Shown piece after piece: positions 62,959-64,000 of a DNA stretch of 64,000 nt; the stretch's first letter is position 1, and each line of letters opens with the position of its first letter. The position numbers were made by a program, and so were the translations under genes. The stretch covers positions 55,535-119,534 of the forward strand of contig CAZWMD010000009.1 of assembly GCA_964634815.1 (NCBI GenBank), in the 5' to 3' direction. Below the pieces are notes generated by a model. It was not told where the DNA came from, made no database searches, and saw nothing but the letters and a program-made list of their open reading frames with translations. The DNA comes from JALZVT01 sp964634815 (lineage in GTDB: Bacteria > Pseudomonadota > Gammaproteobacteria > Pseudomonadales > Azotimanducaceae).

Positions 62959-64000
62959 TTACTTGGGTAGGGCAAACTGCAGCAATCGGTCTTTTACGGT
63001 GGTCAACAACGCCGCTTCAAAGTCATCCAAGGACAGTGTGTGCTGCTCCTTATGCCCGTAGCGACGCAAGGTCACAGTGCCCTCTTGCGCCTCCCGTTCT
63101 CCCACAATCAGCAGATTTGGAATCTTGCGCGTCGTTCCTTCACGAATTTTTTTCGGTACCGTGTCGTTGGAAGGCGCGAGCTCCGCTCGAATCATATGTC
63201 CGCGCAATCGTTCCACCAGAGAATTGGCGTACTCATCAAACTGTTCTGAGACCGTCAATACCTGCACCTGTATCGGAGCAAGCCAGGTTGGAAACGCCCC
63301 GGCGAAGTGTTCAAGCAAGAACGCAACAAACCGCTCATGTGTGCTAAACGGCGCTCGATGAATACAGTAGGGCGTATGGGCTTCCCCATCAGAACCGGTG
63401 TATTCAAGGCCCATGCGTTGTGGCACAGAAAAATCCAGTTGGACCGTAGATACAGATTCATCACGCCCAGTGACCGTTCTGAACTGGATGTCTATCTTGG
63501 GGCCGTAAAACGCAGCCTCTCCCGGGCCATCAACATAATCCAGGCCCATCTCATCGAGCACCTCAGCAAGAACCTTCTCGGAAGACGCCCAGGCCTCGGG
63601 GTTATCCACATACTTTTCTTTGCCCTTGGGATCCTCGGGATCCCAGCGAGACAGCCGCAGGAAATAATTGTCGAGACCGAGGATGCTATACGCCTTCTGA
63701 TACAGACGAATGGTCTTTTTGAACTCGTCTTTAATCTGTTCTTCGGTGCAATAGATGTGCGCATCGTTCATGCACATACCACGTACTCGCACCAGACCAC
63801 CTACCGCTCCCGAATCTTCCATTCGGTAAACCTGTCCATATTCGGCAAGTCTCAATGGCAGGTCTCGATAGCTTCTGGGTTGGGCTGCAAAGACCTTATG
63901 ATGGTGCGGGCAGTTCATGGGGCGCAGCGCATAAGCCTCCTTGATTGTCTCCTGCGCATCCCCTGACGCGTCGCCACCCTCGGTTTCCTCCTTGATTTCC
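62959..64000 (-). CDS. thrS: Threonyl-tRNA synthetase, C-terminal part (start outside window)
   Basis: 347 codons of the catalytic and anticodon-binding domains; the frame continues past the window edge. Zinc ligands are present: Cys in MNCPHH, His in NDAHIYC and His in YCIHRAP. Class II motifs 2 and 3 are visible (YRMEDSG; STHERFVAFLLEHFAG), and a standard anticodon domain follows (FPTWLAPIQVQVL). The wording RVRGMCMNDAHIYC differs from the common RVRGFTQDDAHIF. The gene is not followed by infC, rpmI and rplT as thrS is in most gammaproteobacteria, so it may be a second or replaced copy. Confidence 0.93.
   Translation of the reverse strand, partial: EIKEETEGGDASGDAQETIKEAYALRPMNCPHHHKVFAAQPRSYRDLPLRLAEYGQVYRMEDSGAVGGLVRVRGMCMNDAHIYCTEEQIKDEFKKTIRLYQKAYSILGLDNYFLRLSRWDPEDPKGKEKYVDNPEAWASSEKVLAEVLDEMGLDYVDGPGEAAFYGPKIDIQFRTVTGRDESVSTVQLDFSVPQRMGLEYTGSDGEAHTPYCIHRAPFSTHERFVAFLLEHFAGAFPTWLAPIQVQVLTVSEQFDEYANSLVERLRGHMIRAELAPSNDTVPKKIREGTTRKIPNLLIVGEREAQEGTVTLRRYGHKEQHTLSLDDFEAALLTTVKDRLLQFALPK

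Overview
The window reads as chromosomal DNA of a free-living, probably marine gammaproteobacterium. The support is gene content and order: smc-zipA-ligA (smc in place of mukBEF), a complete System I cytochrome c maturation operon ccmABCDEFGHI, the ybbA-ybbP/tesA locus, TtcA, PpnN, YheU, YaaA, BolA and DUF1244. I cannot fix order or genus from sequence alone. No tRNA, rRNA, CRISPR array, IS element or phage gene was seen, and almost all DNA is coding.

Layout. 1-3.1 kb: tail of an unknown + strand frame meeting a large methyltransferase/double glycosyltransferase. 3.3-14.5 kb: DinG helicase, a PQQ-type sugar dehydrogenase, a lytic-transglycosylase-like lipoprotein, then ligA, zipA and smc on the minus strand. 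14.8-23.1 kb: a GntR-type regulator and the ccm operon, all minus strand and mostly overlapping. 23.1-37.4 kb: PpnN, a TonB-dependent receptor, and a four-gene cluster of secreted DUF11-like proteins whose last member is a 2,400-residue multidomain protein with a predicted C-terminal outer-membrane beta-barrel. This cluster is the best candidate here for an undescribed system. 37.6-45.5 kb: YheU, a TorR/ArcA-like response regulator and a 2,169-residue Ser/Thr kinase-ATPase-GAF-PAS-histidine kinase-receiver-HPt protein. 45.5-52.2 kb: TtcA, a GGDEF-EAL protein with a degenerate GGDEF site, YbbP, YbbA and a lipoprotein TesA. 52.2-57.8 kb: TrhO, BolA, a PP2C phosphatase, YaaA, DUF1244, signal peptidase I (broken by a 100-N assembly gap), a small membrane protein and an FKBP lipoprotein. 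57.9-64 kb: the periplasmic protease Prc, an unrecognised protein, a GFA-family protein, a secreted protein and the C-terminal part of a threonyl-tRNA synthetase.

How parts fit. The ccm genes load haem onto apocytochromes c in the periplasm. The DUF11 cluster has the make-up of a surface assembly: three small secreted Ig-like proteins plus one large protein carrying both adhesive-type repeats and a barrel. The giant kinase and the adjacent regulator form a plausible phosphorelay. Several minus-strand genes overlap by 1-11 nt with stop-start fusions of the ATGA type. Two of these use non-ATG starts (TTGA for ccmB, CTGA for ybbP). Three convergent pairs share the tetranucleotide CTAA as TAA on one strand and TAG on the other.
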